From the NCBI GenBank assembly GCA_023433775.1, contig JAEYTY010000008.1, positions 1-24,905 on the forward strand: a DNA stretch of 24,905 bases, written 5' to 3'. Source of the DNA: Pseudomonadota bacterium. Lineage in GTDB: Bacteria; Pseudomonadota; Alphaproteobacteria; Rhizobiales; Devosiaceae. Below are positions 1 through 7,206 of this stretch, piece by piece (the first letter of the stretch is position 1; each line of letters begins with the position of its first letter). The position numbers and the translations under genes were made by a program. The notes under the pieces are model-generated. The model had not been told where the DNA came from and did not search any database. It saw nothing but the letters and a program-made list of their open reading frames with translations.

Positions 1-392
1 CGACAAACCATCCAGCATCGCCGCTTGCTGCACGCCAGCCTCGCCGCATAATATCAACCCAATGACGAGCAGGACTCTCCGCTAATCAAAACGCCGGTCT
101 GGGCCAAAGCATCTGACGACGGACACGTCGGACTATCGAACGGGCTTACGCAGCCTAGCGCCAATGCTGCGGCAATTTCGGTTCGCGCAACGCAGACAGG
201 CAGCGCAGCCGGTCTCGCCGGCGCGATCACCGTCGCTGGCGCTTCCATCATGGCAGCGATCGCAGGTGCCGTTTTGACGGAGGAAAATGCTCGGCTTGGC
301 CTGCTATTGGTGATGCTGGCCTCAGCGACTTTCGCCCTTTGTGCAGCCCTGTTTGCGCGTCATCTCGAAATTGATGCGACCCAAATGACTTA
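1..392 (+). pseudogene. C-terminal remnant of a Bcr/CflA-type MFS drug efflux transporter
   Basis: In the frame ending at the TAA of 390-392, residues from about position 133 read like the last helices of Bcr/CflA multidrug efflux proteins: a GLSNGLTQPSANA stretch, then a Gly/Ala-rich loop (TGSAAGLAGAI), a hydrophobic helix and a final helix ending in LFARHLE. The same frame has a TAA at 49-51, and no plausible start codon or RBS follows it. The 80 bases after that stop do not look like the transporter family. Codons before the stop (RRLLHASLAA) would fit the previous helix, so a frameshift or small deletion is likely. The 5' part of the gene lies outside the window. Family call is from remembered family pattern; decay is inferred from the in-frame stop. 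Confidence 0.5.
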
Positions 393-621
393 ATGAGGAG
401 GACGCGCCAAGGCTACTATTTGCAAGGCGAAACCTTACTCGCATTCGGCAATGGGTTGGGAACCGCTAGGCAGATATACGCCCTCAATTCAGTCGTGCTC
501 CCTTCGCCTTAGCGCCCCTAGAAGCGGCCATTCGCTGCTTCGAGCGCCAAGGACGACGCAGAGCAATGCCACTTTTGACAAGAGGTTCTGGCGAAGTCGA
601 GCAGGAGCATGGGGACAGTAA
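393..621. other. Intergenic stretch, no gene recognised
   Basis: No open frame with a credible start, RBS or family signature was seen here on either strand. The stretch separates two broken genes and is probably decayed sequence. Confidence 0.4.
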
Positions 622-876
622 ATGACGTTTGACGATCTGAAGCAGTTTATTGCTGCCAACGGCGACTACAGGCGGACCGTACTCGAGGGAGCGGCGCCGT
701 CACTAAGGGCTTCGCCCTCGCGCCGGATAACAGGTTGCGAGCCGAGGTGATCTTCCTCACAGCTTTGTCGCTTCCAGCTTGCGCCGAGCGACGTCGTTAG
801 CTTCGGCAAGGCCGGGGTGGCTTTGATTAACGAAGCAAATGCCATCACGCTCAACGAGAATGACGGGCTGACCTAA
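622..876 (+). pseudogene. Small unknown gene, apparently frameshifted
   Basis: An ATG at 622 is preceded by a good GGGGA ribosome site. The frame opens as MTFDDLKQFIAANGDYRRT and stops at a TGA at 748-750. The same frame resumes after the stop and ends at TAA 874-876 with a protein-like tail (SDVVSFGKAGVALINEAN). Between the two, the neighbouring frame gives a more natural sequence (VTKGFALAPDNRLRAEVIF). The simplest reading is one gene of about 84 codons carrying two compensating frameshifts. I do not recognise the family. The alternative is a real 42-residue ORF ending at 750 plus chance openness after it. Confidence 0.3.
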
Positions 877-995
877 TGAGTCATGTAAGCTTTTGCGTTA
901 CAGCATGCGGCAGGCCGTCGTCCGCATTGTCGTGGCGCGATTCGACCCATTTGGGCAGTGGAATGGTGCGCCACTCACCGTGTGAGGATGCGGTG

Positions 996-1274
996 CTATT
1001 GATTGTCCCAGGCGTCATCAACATCGAGGCGCAAGGCATCGCTGGCCAGCAGGGTCTGGAGAATGTCTCGTTCAGGTCCGGAGAGCTTCACGCTTAGTCG
1101 CGTTGCATCCGGTGGCCGATTGCTGCCTCGCCAATCCGTAGGCTCCACCTCGATCAGCAGATCGTCGGCCGCCACGCCCAGGAGCAGCACGGCATTGCAG
1201 GCCTGCTGGGCACCGGACCGGTCGGCAAAATGGGCAATGGCTATTCGAGGACGTCGCGGCATTTGGAAACTCAA
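996..1274 (-). CDS. Small soluble protein coupled to fixK, function unknown
   Basis: Encodes 92 residues from a TTG (1274-1272) whose bases overlap the fixK TGA as TTGA, an arrangement typical of translational coupling. A start at the ATG at 1262 would give 88 residues. No strong RBS precedes either codon. There is no membrane segment or signal peptide. The chain alternates short strands and helices: IAIAHFADRSGAQQACNAVL, then GVAADDLLIEVEPTDW, which vaguely resembles small ferredoxin-like folds of the YflT/GSP17M type (weak impression). The C-terminal part (SGPERDILQTLLASDAL) looks helical. In Sinorhizobium meliloti a small gene downstream of fixK (fixT) makes an inhibitor of FixL. This gene has the same position, but I see no sequence match that I can vouch for. 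Expression should follow fixK. Confidence 0.55.
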   Translation of the reverse strand: MSFQMPRRPRIAIAHFADRSGAQQACNAVLLLGVAADDLLIEVEPTDWRGSNRPPDATRLSVKLSGPERDILQTLLASDALRLDVDDAWDNQ

Positions 1275-1939
1275 TGCAGGACGGTGTCACTTTCGGCCGA
1301 TATGCGCAGTCGTTCGAGATCACGCAGAACGAAGCACCCACGAGCCGGCAAGTCGATCACGCCACGCATCTTGAGCTTGGTCATGGTCCGGCTCACCGTC
1401 TCGATGGTTAGGCCAAGGTGATCGGCAATGTCGGCGCGGCACATGGGCAGGCAGATGCGCTGGTCGTTTACCTGCTTACCGGTACGAACAGCCAGGGAGA
1501 CCAGAAAGCCGGCAACACGTGCCATCGCGGACTTACGGCCCATGAGGACGGAAAGGTCGTGCATGGCGGCAATTTCACCTGCCGCCATGGCCAGCAGTCT
1601 CTCGCCCAGCTCTGGACTGGTGCGCATGGCCTGCAAGATCTGGCTGCGCGCAGTCACCTGCACACGGGCCGGCGTCAGTGCATCACAGTCGAAGCGATAG
1701 GCTTCCCCATGACCAAAGCCGATGATGTCACCCGGATAGGCGAAGGCAACAACCTGCCGCCGACCATCGGGAAAGACTTTTGTTGCCCGGAAGACGCCGG
1801 TGACCACCTCATAGAGCGTATCGGCTCTGTCGCCTTCATGAAACAGCACCGTGGTGGCCCCGACCACTCGCCCGGCCTCCACGCTAGCGGCAATAGTTGC
1901 ATGGCTCGCCGCTGGGGCAGTGTCTGGAAAAAGATACAT
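1271..1939 (-). CDS. fixK: FixK-type Crp/Fnr transcriptional regulator
   Basis: A 222-residue Crp/Fnr activator. The cyclic-nucleotide-like beta-roll spans about residues 15-110 (VLFHEGDRAD, GDIIGFGHGEAYRFDC). A dimer helix follows, then a winged helix at about 165-210. The recognition helix is TIETVSRTMTKLK, where E180, S183 and R184 match the Fnr/FixK E..SR signature that reads TTGA half-sites. The N-terminal Cys cluster of oxygen-sensing FNR/FnrL is absent, so this is FixK-like and not itself an oxygen sensor. I chose the ATG at 1939 because a GGAG lies 8 bases upstream and the family begins there; the frame is open to 2098 but that part overlaps the promoter. It is divergent from the OmpR-type regulator with a K-box between them, and a small gene is coupled downstream. 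Expected targets are the TTG-N8-CAA sites at paz/nirK, ccoN and the hemerythrin gene. Confidence 0.88.
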   Translation of the reverse strand: MYLFPDTAPAASHATIAASVEAGRVVGATTVLFHEGDRADTLYEVVTGVFRATKVFPDGRRQVVAFAYPGDIIGFGHGEAYRFDCDALTPARVQVTARSQILQAMRTSPELGERLLAMAAGEIAAMHDLSVLMGRKSAMARVAGFLVSLAVRTGKQVNDQRICLPMCRADIADHLGLTIETVSRTMTKLKMRGVIDLPARGCFVLRDLERLRISAESDTVLH

Positions 1940-2007
1940 GGTGCAGCTCCGCTCTGCTGTGGCTGAACGGAATTGACCATGGGGACGTAATCGGCCTATC
2001 CGATGTT

Positions 2008-2023
2008 TGTAACGAAATGTAAC
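2008..2023 (-). promoter_or_regulatory. K-box (FxkR binding site) in the fixK promoter
   Basis: Read on the minus strand this is GTTACA-TTTC-GTTACA, an exact direct repeat with a 4-base spacer. It equals the K-box that I recall for FxkR in front of fixK genes of Rhizobium etli. It lies 69 bases upstream of the fixK ATG (1939) and 23 bases upstream of the fxkR ATG (2046), so it could serve fixK activation and fxkR autoregulation. It also argues against the GTG at 2025 as the fxkR start, because that codon directly abuts the box. Confidence 0.85.
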
Positions 2024-2045
2024 GGTGCAGTCCGGCCCAAGGTTG

Positions 2046-2753
2046 ATGCAAAGCCACCATATCCTTGTCGTCGACGACGACGCCCAGATTCGTCGCATGT
2101 TGCGCCGTTGTCTTGAAGACGAGGGCTATCGGGTCAGCGAATCAAGTGATGGTGACAATATCGAAGCCAGCCTCCGTTCCGGCATAGACCTCGTAACCCT
2201 CGACCTCAATCTCGGCCGCGCCGATGGCCTCGCTGTCGCCCGCCGCATCCGGCAGGTTTCGGACCTGCCCATCATCATGATCACCGGCAAGGGCGACATG
2301 ATCGACCGCATCGTTGGTCTCGAAATCGGCGCCGACGACTATATCGCCAAGCCCTTCCACCTGCGCGAAGTGCTGGCCCGCATCCGCAGCGTACTCCGCC
2401 GTTCTGCCGGTGCTGCACCAGTTCCTGCCCCTGCTTCTGAAACCATCCGTTTCGATGGCTTCACGCTGGATCCTGCCCGCCGCTCCCTTGTCGGTCCGAC
2501 CGGCGCAGGCATTGAGCTGACCACCGGCGAATTTGACCTGCTGCTGCTGTTCTGCCGCCATGCTCATGCCGTTCTCGACCGCGACCGCATCATGGACTTG
2601 CTCAAGGGGCACGACTGGGCCCCCAATGACCGCAGTATCGACAATCAGGTCGCGCGTCTGCGTAAACTGATCGAAACCGATACCCGCCATCCCCAGCTCA
2701 TCAAGACTGTGCGCGGCGTCGGCTACAGCTTCACCCCGCGCAAACTCGGCTAG
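2046..2753 (+). CDS. fxkR: OmpR/PhoB-family response regulator, FxkR-like
   Basis: A 235-residue two-domain response regulator. The receiver (about 4-118) has the acidic pair D10/D11, phosphoacceptor D53 in LVTLDLNLG, T80 and K102 in DYIAKPF, so all catalytic residues are present. The C-terminal winged helix (about 135-230) has the OmpR pattern: ELTTGEFDLLLLF, DRSIDNQVARLRKLIE and IKTVRGVGYSF. I prefer the ATG at 2046 (AAGG just upstream) over the in-frame GTG at 2025 and TTG at 2043. The gene is divergent from fixK across a K-box and convergent with the hybrid FixL-like kinase. That context is that of R. etli FxkR, the regulator linking hybrid FixL to fixK. The symbol rests on context and operator; the domain call is certain. 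Confidence 0.8.
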   Translation: MQSHHILVVDDDAQIRRMLRRCLEDEGYRVSESSDGDNIEASLRSGIDLVTLDLNLGRADGLAVARRIRQVSDLPIIMITGKGDMIDRIVGLEIGADDYIAKPFHLREVLARIRSVLRRSAGAAPVPAPASETIRFDGFTLDPARRSLVGPTGAGIELTTGEFDLLLLFCRHAHAVLDRDRIMDLLKGHDWAPNDRSIDNQVARLRKLIETDTRHPQLIKTVRGVGYSFTPRKLG

Positions 2754-4294
2754 CCACCGAGTGCCTCGGCAATCGCCTCCGACAGGTCTGCCAGCCGATA
2801 GGGCTTTCCCAACACCTTGAGATGGGCAATCGCATCCGCGTCGCGGCGCACCAGCTCGTCTGCATAGCCCGAGGTCAGCAGCACAGGCAGGCCCGGCCAG
2901 GTTTCCGCCACCCGCCGCGCCAGTTCATAGCCTGAAATTCCGCCGGGCATGACAAGATCGGTGAACACCAGATCAACCTCGGCCCCGCTCCCCAAAATGG
3001 CCAGCGCCTCATGCGCATCCGCGGCCACCAGCGTCGCATAACTGAGCGTCTCCAGCCGATTGACCGTCAGCTTGCGCACGCGCGGATCGTCTTCGACCAC
3101 CAGCACCGTCTTGCCCGAAACCACGGGCACCGCCATTTCGGTTTCCTCGACTTGCGCCGCCTCCGCTCCATACCGCGGCAGGTAGATATTGACCGTGGTG
3201 CCCCGCCCGATTTCGCTATAAACAGTCGCGTGCCCGCCAGACTGCTTGGCAAAGCCATAGATCATGGAAAGGCCAAGCCCGGTGCCCCGGCCCTTCTCTT
3301 TGGTGGTAAAAAACGGCTCGAACGCCCGCTCCCGCACACTGGGAGGCATACCCTCGCCGGTGTCGGCCACCGAAAGTCGCACATAATCGCCCGGCGCCAA
3401 GCCTTCCAGGTCCTCGGACATGATCCTGTCCACCACCGCATTGCCCGTTTCGATGATGAGTCGGCCGCCCTCTGGCATGGCGTCGCGCGCATTCACCGCC
3501 AGATTGACAATGGCGCTTTCCACCTGCGACGGGTCAATCCGCGTCATCCACAAACGCGGCGTCAGCGCGTTGGAGAGCGAAATTGTCGGCCCCATGGTGC
3601 GGTGCAGCATATCGGTGAGGCCGAGCACGAAATCATTGAGGTTGACCACTTCCGGCTCAAGGTGCGAACGCCGCGCAAAGGCCAGCAGCCGCGCCGTCAA
3701 TCGCGCCCCGAGATCCGCCGCCTCGAGCGCCTCGGTCGCCAGCTCCCGCTGCCCGGTTGTCGTCAGCTTGCCTTCCAGCATTTCGAGATTGCCGATGATA
3801 ACGGTCAGCAGATTGTTGAAATCGTGGGCAATGCCACCGGTCAGCTGGCCCATCGCCTCCATCTTCTGCGCTTGCCGCAGCGCCTGCTCGGTGGCTTTCT
3901 GGCTCGACAGGTCGTGGATTATGCCGGTGAAATGCACCCGCCCGTCCATCTCGAATTCGCTGACCGCCAGATGCATCGGAAAGGTCGAGCCATCCTGCCG
4001 CCGCCCGGTCACCTCGCGGCCAATGCCGATGATCTTGCGCGCCCCGGTATTGCGATAATTGGCAATATAGCCGTCATGCGCCGAGTGGTATGGCTCGGGC
4101 ATCAGAAAATGCACATTGCGCCCGATGAACTCGGCCTGCGAATAGCCGAACAACCGCGCCGCCGCCGGATTGACCGTGGTGATCGTCGCATTGCCATCGA
4201 TGGTGATGATCGCGTCCACCGCTGATTCGAGGATCGCCTGTAGTTTGCGGGCCTGGCCCACAAGGTCGGCCTGTTGCGGCTCTGGCTCGGTCAA
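2750..4294 (-). CDS. fixL: Hybrid FixL-like heme-PAS sensor histidine kinase with receiver
   Basis: About 514 residues, no transmembrane segment, so cytoplasmic. The PAS domain (about 18-132) carries the FixL heme-pocket signature: SAHDGYIANYR with H73 at the proximal heme-ligand position, and IIGIGREVTGRR with R93 at the ligand-gating arginine position. HisKA follows with phospho-H157 in GGIAHDFNNLL, then an ATPase domain (NLAVNARDAMPEGG, DTGEGMP, GRGTGLGLSM). A C-terminal receiver (about 395-514) has TVLVVEDD, FTDLVMPG and LGKPY. This is the hybrid FixL layout, distinct from two-component FixLJ of S. meliloti. The start is uncertain. I prefer the TTG at 4294, 8 bases after AGGGGA; opening further upstream to 4408 would translate a terminator. 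Its TAG overlaps the TAG of fxkR on the other strand. It probably senses oxygen; NO or CO binding is possible. Confidence 0.85.
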   Translation of the reverse strand: MTEPEPQQADLVGQARKLQAILESAVDAIITIDGNATITTVNPAAARLFGYSQAEFIGRNVHFLMPEPYHSAHDGYIANYRNTGARKIIGIGREVTGRRQDGSTFPMHLAVSEFEMDGRVHFTGIIHDLSSQKATEQALRQAQKMEAMGQLTGGIAHDFNNLLTVIIGNLEMLEGKLTTTGQRELATEALEAADLGARLTARLLAFARRSHLEPEVVNLNDFVLGLTDMLHRTMGPTISLSNALTPRLWMTRIDPSQVESAIVNLAVNARDAMPEGGRLIIETGNAVVDRIMSEDLEGLAPGDYVRLSVADTGEGMPPSVRERAFEPFFTTKEKGRGTGLGLSMIYGFAKQSGGHATVYSEIGRGTTVNIYLPRYGAEAAQVEETEMAVPVVSGKTVLVVEDDPRVRKLTVNRLETLSYATLVAADAHEALAILGSGAEVDLVFTDLVMPGGISGYELARRVAETWPGLPVLLTSGYADELVRRDADAIAHLKVLGKPYRLADLSEAIAEALGG

Positions 4295-4365
4295 ATCACG
4301 CAATCCCCTGTTGTCGCGACAGACCCTAGCCGGTTTCGCGCCCGGGTCAAAAGTCTTGCGCCAAC

Positions 4366-4395
4366 AAAAAAGCCCTTCCGCCGAAGCGGAAGGGC
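4366..4395 (-). terminator. Rho-independent terminator of the pseudoazurin gene
   Basis: A perfect 10-bp stem, GCCCTTCCGC paired with GCGGAAGGGC, closes a 4-base loop that reads TTCG on the transcribed (minus) sense. Six U residues follow on that strand. It lies 37 bases beyond the pseudoazurin stop and isolates the gene from the downstream kinase gene. Confidence 0.93.
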
Positions 4396-4432
4396 CACTG
4401 GCTGTCACCGGGCTAGGAGAAAACCAGTATTC

Positions 4433-4876
4433 TCAGATGCCCAGGCCGGCATAGGCAGCGTCGAGACGCTCCTGCGCCTTCTTGGGCACGGTAGCGCCCT
4501 TGGCCGCTTCAAGGTTCGGCAGTTCGTCGCCCACTGCAATCGCTGCCACCATGCCCATGGCAAAGTGCGGCGTGCACTTGACCCCATAGAGCCCGGGCAC
4601 ATCGAAGGTCACTGCAAATGTCTCGTTGATCTTGCTCTTGAAGGCCTCGGCGCCCTCCGGGATCATGTCCTTGATGGTTTCAACATTGTGGCTCTTGTCG
4701 GTGGGGATGAAGGTCACCGTGTCGCCGGGCTGAATGGCGAGGAAATTGGGCTCGAACACCATCGTGCCGGCTTCGCCCTTGTTGAGCATGTGGATTTCAT
4801 AGTCCGCTGCCAGCGCAGGGGCAGCCAACCCGCCCAGGGCAATGAGGGTGATCAGGGTGGTGGCAATTGCGCGCAT
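4433..4876 (-). CDS. Pseudoazurin, periplasmic blue-copper electron donor
   Basis: A 147-residue precursor with a Sec signal peptide (hydrophobic 5-22, cleavage likely after ALA at 23). The mature part is a cupredoxin with type 1 copper ligands H63, C101, H104 and M109 (GVKCTPHFAMGM). The C-H +3 and C-M +8 spacing and the 23-residue offset all match pseudoazurin numbering (H40, C78, H81, M86). Pseudoazurin carries electrons from the cytochrome bc1 branch to copper nitrite reductase. I chose the ATG at 4876 because AAGGAG lies 7 bases upstream; an upstream ATG at 4894 lacks this and spoils the signal peptide. It is divergent from nirK. A perfect TTGAC-N4-GTCAA dyad lies 71 bases upstream of the start and a strong terminator follows. 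Confidence 0.93.
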   Translation of the reverse strand: MRAIATTLITLIALGGLAAPALAADYEIHMLNKGEAGTMVFEPNFLAIQPGDTVTFIPTDKSHNVETIKDMIPEGAEAFKSKINETFAVTFDVPGLYGVKCTPHFAMGMVAAIAVGDELPNLEAAKGATVPKKAQERLDAAYAGLGI

Positions 4877-4946
4877 CGGTCGTCTCCTTGGCAAATGGGT
4901 CGGCTGACCCGTTGACGCTCTCTATGAAAAACCGCCCCGTCTTTCT

Positions 4947-4960
4947 TTGACCCAAGTCAA
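4947..4960 (-). promoter_or_regulatory. FNR/FixK/NnrR-type box, pseudoazurin promoter
   Basis: TTGACCCAAGTCAA is a perfect inverted repeat TTGAC-N4-GTCAA. Its near edge is 71 bases from the pseudoazurin ATG (4876) and 130 from the nirK ATG (5090), so pseudoazurin is the more likely target. Another dyad, GTCAA-A-TTGAC, sits at 4972-4982 with its half-sites facing the other way. Confidence 0.8.
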
Positions 4961-5001
4961 ATATCCTGTGCGTCAAATTGACAGCCAGTTCTTTTCGATA
5001 T

Positions 5002-5015
5002 TTGCGCTCAATCAA
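5002..5015 (+). promoter_or_regulatory. NnrR/FixK-type box, nirK promoter
   Basis: TTGCGCTCAATCAA (TTGCG-N4-ATCAA) ends 74 bases before the nirK ATG at 5090, a suitable place for a class II activator site. Read from the other strand it is TTGAT-N4-CGCAA, with the same half-sites as the ccoN box at 11932-11945. Confidence 0.7.
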
Positions 5016-5089
5016 TGAAGGCGTGCGCGACATGTCATAACTTCCTCAACGAAGGCACAGGACGAATGTGTCAAGTCTCGGAGATGAAG

Positions 5090-6217
5090 ATGACCAACAA
5101 TACGATGCTTTCGCGCCGCGCTTTACTTGCAGGTGCCGCAGCCGTCGGGGCAACAGCGCAGTTTGCCACCATGGTGGCCGCCACCGCCCAGGAGGCAGCT
5201 GCTGCCGTGACCCCGGTCGATCTCGCCACGCTCGAACGCGTCAAGGTCGAGTTGGTCGCTCCGCCCTTCGTCCATGCCCATGAACAGGTCGCCACCGGCG
5301 GGCCGCGAATTGTCGAATTCACCATGGTGATCGAGGAAAAGCGCCACGAGGTCGAAGATGGTGTCGAGCTCTGGGCGATGACCTTCAATGGCTCGGTCCC
5401 CGGCCCGCTGATGGTCGTGCATGAAGGCGACTATGTCGAGCTGACGCTGATCAATCCCGACACCAACCTCATGCCGCACAATATCGACTTCCACGCCGCC
5501 ACCGGCGCACTGGGCGGTGCGGGCCTCACCAATGTGAACCCGGGCGAGAAGGCCATCCTGCGCTTCAAGGCGATCAAGGCCGGCGCCTTTGTCTATCATT
5601 GTGCGCCCGAAGGCATGGTGCCCTGGCACGTCACTGCGGGCATGAACGGCGCCATCATGGTGCTGCCGCGCGAGGGCCTGCAGGATGCCAAGGGTAATCT
5701 GCTGGCCTATGACCGCATCTATTATGTCGGCGAGCAGGATTTCTATGTGCCAAAGGACGAGGACGGCAATTACCTGACCTATGAGAGCATCGGCGATGGC
5801 TACGCCGACGCTGTCGAGGCCATGCGTACGCTGATCCCCAGCCACATTGTCTTCAACGGCAAGGTCGGCGCGCTGACGGGCGACAATGCCCTCAAGGCCA
5901 ATGTCGGCGAAACGGTGCTGATCATTCACTCGCAGGCCAACCGCGATACGCGGCCTCATCTCATCGGCGGCCATGGCGATTTCGTCTGGCCCACGGGCAA
6001 GTTCCACACGCCCCCCGATGTCGATCAGGAAACCTGGTTCATCCCAGGCGGCACGGCGGGCGCGGCGATGTACACGTTCAAGCAGCCCGGCGTTTACGCC
6101 TATGTGAACCACAACCTCATCGAGGCCTTCGAATTCGGCGCCGCCGGTCACTTCGTGGTCGAAGGCGAATGGGACGATGACCTGATGACCAGCGTGCTGG
6201 CCCCCAGCCCGATCTGA
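5090..6217 (+). CDS. nirK: Copper-containing nitrite reductase (NO-forming)
   Basis: A 375-residue precursor with a Tat-type signal (SRRALLAGAAAVG at 8-20). It reduces nitrite to NO in the periplasm as a trimer. All copper ligands are seen: type 1 H130, C171, H180, M185; type 2 H135, H170, H341; catalytic D133 and H290. Every one sits exactly 35 residues beyond the classical Alcaligenes/Achromobacter numbering (H95, D98, H100, H135, C136, H145, M150, H255, H306), so the enzyme should be intact. I chose the ATG at 5090 because GGAG lies 6 bases upstream. The ATG at 5084 has no spacing from that GGAG. Starting at 5015 would add a non-signal leader. It is divergent from pseudoazurin and followed by nirV after a 10-bp hairpin. 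The box at 5002-5015 predicts induction by low oxygen and/or NO. Confidence 0.97.
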   Translation: MTNNTMLSRRALLAGAAAVGATAQFATMVAATAQEAAAAVTPVDLATLERVKVELVAPPFVHAHEQVATGGPRIVEFTMVIEEKRHEVEDGVELWAMTFNGSVPGPLMVVHEGDYVELTLINPDTNLMPHNIDFHAATGALGGAGLTNVNPGEKAILRFKAIKAGAFVYHCAPEGMVPWHVTAGMNGAIMVLPREGLQDAKGNLLAYDRIYYVGEQDFYVPKDEDGNYLTYESIGDGYADAVEAMRTLIPSHIVFNGKVGALTGDNALKANVGETVLIIHSQANRDTRPHLIGGHGDFVWPTGKFHTPPDVDQETWFIPGGTAGAAMYTFKQPGVYAYVNHNLIEAFEFGAAGHFVVEGEWDDDLMTSVLAPSPI

Positions 6218-6225
6218 CCCAACCA

Positions 6226-6253
6226 GAGCGAAGCGGCACAAGTCGCTTCGCTC
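6226..6253 (+). other. Perfect hairpin between nirK and nirV
   Basis: GAGCGAAGCG pairs with CGCTTCGCTC (10 bp, 8-base loop) 8 bases after the nirK stop. No T-run follows, so it is probably not a strong intrinsic terminator. It may protect the nirK mRNA 3' end or lower nirV expression. Confidence 0.6.
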
Positions 6254-6300
6254 ACACTTCGCCTGCTCCAGCTCTGGTGCAGGCGTTCCCGGAGGCCGAC

Positions 6301-7200
6301 ATGAACGCCCACGCGCTTCTTACCAAGGATGCAACAACGCTCCTGCTGCCGGCAGCTTTTCTGGCGCTGGCTCTGGGCACGCTTGCAACCCAGCTTGCAC
6401 CAACCTTGCCAACGCTATTTCCGGCTACCGGTCTCGCAGCCCCTGCAAGCATTACCCTGCCCCCCGGCACGCTCACCTACCGGCCCGAAGGCCATTACCT
6501 GCGCAATCAGGTTCCGGTGGATGGCCCCGTCGAAACCGTCACCTTTGCTCAGCCCCTCGAAATCATGACCTATCAGGTCAGCGCTGCCGACTATGCGCGC
6601 TGTGTTGCTGATGGCGCCTGCGAGGCTGCACTCAATCCGGCGCAGGGCGCGGGCGATGTTCCCGTCACCGGCGTCAATTTCGGCGATGCAACGGCCTATG
6701 CCGCCTGGCTCAGCGCCCGGACCGGGCAGGTCTGGACCCTCCCCACTGCCGCCGAATGGGCCTATGCCGCTGCCGAGCGCCACACCGATGATGCGCTGGG
6801 TCTGGGCAGCGACGACACCAACCCTGCGCTCCGCTGGATCGCCAACTATCGGCAGGAAGCCGCCCGCAATCGTACGCCGGATCCCGCGCCGCATCCGTTG
6901 GGCAGCTTTGGCGCCAACAGCAATGGCATCATGGATATGGCCGGCAATGTCTGGGAATGGACCGATACCTGCCATCGCCGCCTGCATATCGATGCAGCAG
7001 GCACTATCCTGAGCGAGCAGCCCGCCTGCACCATCCGCGTGCTTGAAGGCAAGCACCGCGCCGCCACCAGCTTCTTCATCCGCGACGCCAAAAGCGGCGG
7101 CTGTTCGGTCGGCATCCCCCCGGACAATCTGGGCTTCCGCCTCATCCGGCGCCCCGCCTGGCACGAGCAGTTGATCGCCAGATTTTTCCCTGCAGCCTGA
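6301..7200 (+). CDS. nirV: NirV, formylglycine-generating-enzyme-like accessory protein
   Basis: A 299-residue protein with an N-terminal hydrophobic helix (about 15-35; signal peptide or anchor), followed by an FGE-sulfatase (SUMF1) domain. Family landmarks are VPVTGVNFGDATAYAAWLS, WTLPTAAEWAYAA, GIMDMAGNVWEWT and the final LGFRLIRRP. NirV nearly always sits next to nirK; its exact function is not established. I see Cys at several places (HRRLHI region, SGGCSVG) but cannot say whether the formylglycine-enzyme active-site pair is preserved. The ATG at 6301 has GGAGG 6 bases upstream. It follows nirK after a hairpin and probably shares its transcript at a lower level. Confidence 0.92.
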   Translation: MNAHALLTKDATTLLLPAAFLALALGTLATQLAPTLPTLFPATGLAAPASITLPPGTLTYRPEGHYLRNQVPVDGPVETVTFAQPLEIMTYQVSAADYARCVADGACEAALNPAQGAGDVPVTGVNFGDATAYAAWLSARTGQVWTLPTAAEWAYAAAERHTDDALGLGSDDTNPALRWIANYRQEAARNRTPDPAPHPLGSFGANSNGIMDMAGNVWEWTDTCHRRLHIDAAGTILSEQPACTIRVLEGKHRAATSFFIRDAKSGGCSVGIPPDNLGFRLIRRPAWHEQLIARFFPAA

Positions 7201-7206
7201 CCGCTA

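Noticed and set aside
1975..1996. TTGAC near 1975 as an FNR/FixK box before fixK
   Set aside because: The second half-site is missing (GGGAC in place of GTCAA), so only a half-site is present.
2025..2045. GTG at 2025 as start of fxkR
   Set aside because: It directly abuts the K-box with no room for an RBS and adds residues not expected before the receiver domain.
3011..4225. 404-residue plus-strand open frame opposite the kinase gene
   Set aside because: Arg/His-rich shadow of a gene with clear domains on the minus strand.
4295..4408. Longer N-terminus of the hybrid FixL-like kinase
   Set aside because: It would translate the intrinsic terminator of pseudoazurin (4366-4395); the extra residues do not look like a domain.
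5015..5089. Upstream extension of nirK with a heme-like CATCH motif
   Set aside because: It precedes a clear Tat signal, has no RBS, overlaps the operator at 5002-5015, and the ATG at 5090 has good GGAG spacing.
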